Source: Clostridiales bacterium
GTDB lineage: Bacteria; Bacillota; Clostridia; Oscillospirales; Acutalibacteraceae
DNA: 50,260 bases
Direction of reading: 5' to 3'
Assembly: GCA_022800315.1 (NCBI GenBank)
Contig: JAAWQC010000017.1
Coordinates: 1 to 50,260 of the forward strand
Shown here: one piece after another, positions 50,243 through 50,260 of the stretch
How the letters are laid out: each line of letters starts with the position of its first letter
Numbering within the stretch: the first letter of the stretch is position 1
Made by a program: the position numbers and the translations under genes
Notes under the pieces: generated by a model
The model's database searches: none
Told to the model about the DNA's origin: nothing
The model's input: the letters and a program-made list of their open reading frames with translations, nothing else

Positions 50243-50260
50243 TTGTCCCCATGGGGACAA
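50243..50260 (+). terminator. Inverted repeat at the window end
   Basis: TTGTCCCCATGGGGACAA is a perfect palindrome after the CdaR-type gene, cut by the window end; probably the hairpin of a terminator. Confidence 0.5.

Overview
The window looks like the chromosome of a spore-forming, GC-rich gut-type Clostridia (Oscillospiraceae/Ruminococcaceae-like; inferred). Evidence is the adjacent spoIVB-spo0A pair, a tryptophan T-box, DUF1385-prmC, DUF4830 and VanW proteins, and strong AGGAGG-type ribosome sites. No rRNA or complete tRNA gene is visible.

Region 1 (1-11.5 kb) is an AT-richer accessory segment. It opens with an XRE regulator, a coiled-coil phage-like gene and a frameshifted phage-like membrane gene. 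It then holds a compact RiPP (ribosomally made, modified peptide) locus: a divergent orphan gene, a radical SAM/SPASM maturase, an acyl-carrier-like protein, a 35-residue precursor peptide too short for routine gene calling, a strong hairpin, a subtilisin-like protease fused to a P-loop domain, a transglutaminase-like Cys-His-Asp protein and two half-size ABC exporters. The segment ends at what looks like the displaced 3' half of a tRNA gene plus its terminator, which I read as an integration scar. A second XRE gene, paralogous to the first down to its promoter, start-codon palindrome and terminator, lies just beyond.

Region 2 (11.7-24.2 kb) is GC-rich backbone: a lipoprotein, a membrane protein, VanW, a lipoprotein with an OmpR-type two-component system, DUF1385 and prmC, a membrane-anchored amidase, and a leftward group with a small conserved protein, a tam-like methyltransferase, a Crp/Fnr regulator, a Cys-rich protein and a SLOG protein.

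Region 3 (24.2-30.2 kb) has a pair of structured 97-bp repeats, then spoIVB, spo0A, DUF378, a PEBP protein, MarR, a sugar-phosphate isomerase-like TIM barrel and a Dabb protein. Region 4 (30.2-34.9 kb) is a tryptophan salvage unit: consensus promoter, Trp T-box, trpXYZ-type ABC importer and trpB2.

Region 5 (34.9-41.7 kb) has two small proteins, a 110-bp tandem repeat with a predicted three-way-junction fold, rlmB, a large degenerate P-type-ATPase-like membrane protein and an EF-G paralogue. Region 6 (41.7-50.26 kb) has a DUF4830 protein, a membrane-anchored protein beside a caspase-fold-like (clan CD) protein, an ABC-2 exporter controlled by a double-MerR regulator whose only sensible start is AUA, an rsuA-type pseudouridine synthase, a MsmK/UgpC-type ATPase and a CdaR/PucR-type regulator. 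Family names come from motif recognition by eye; no searches were run.
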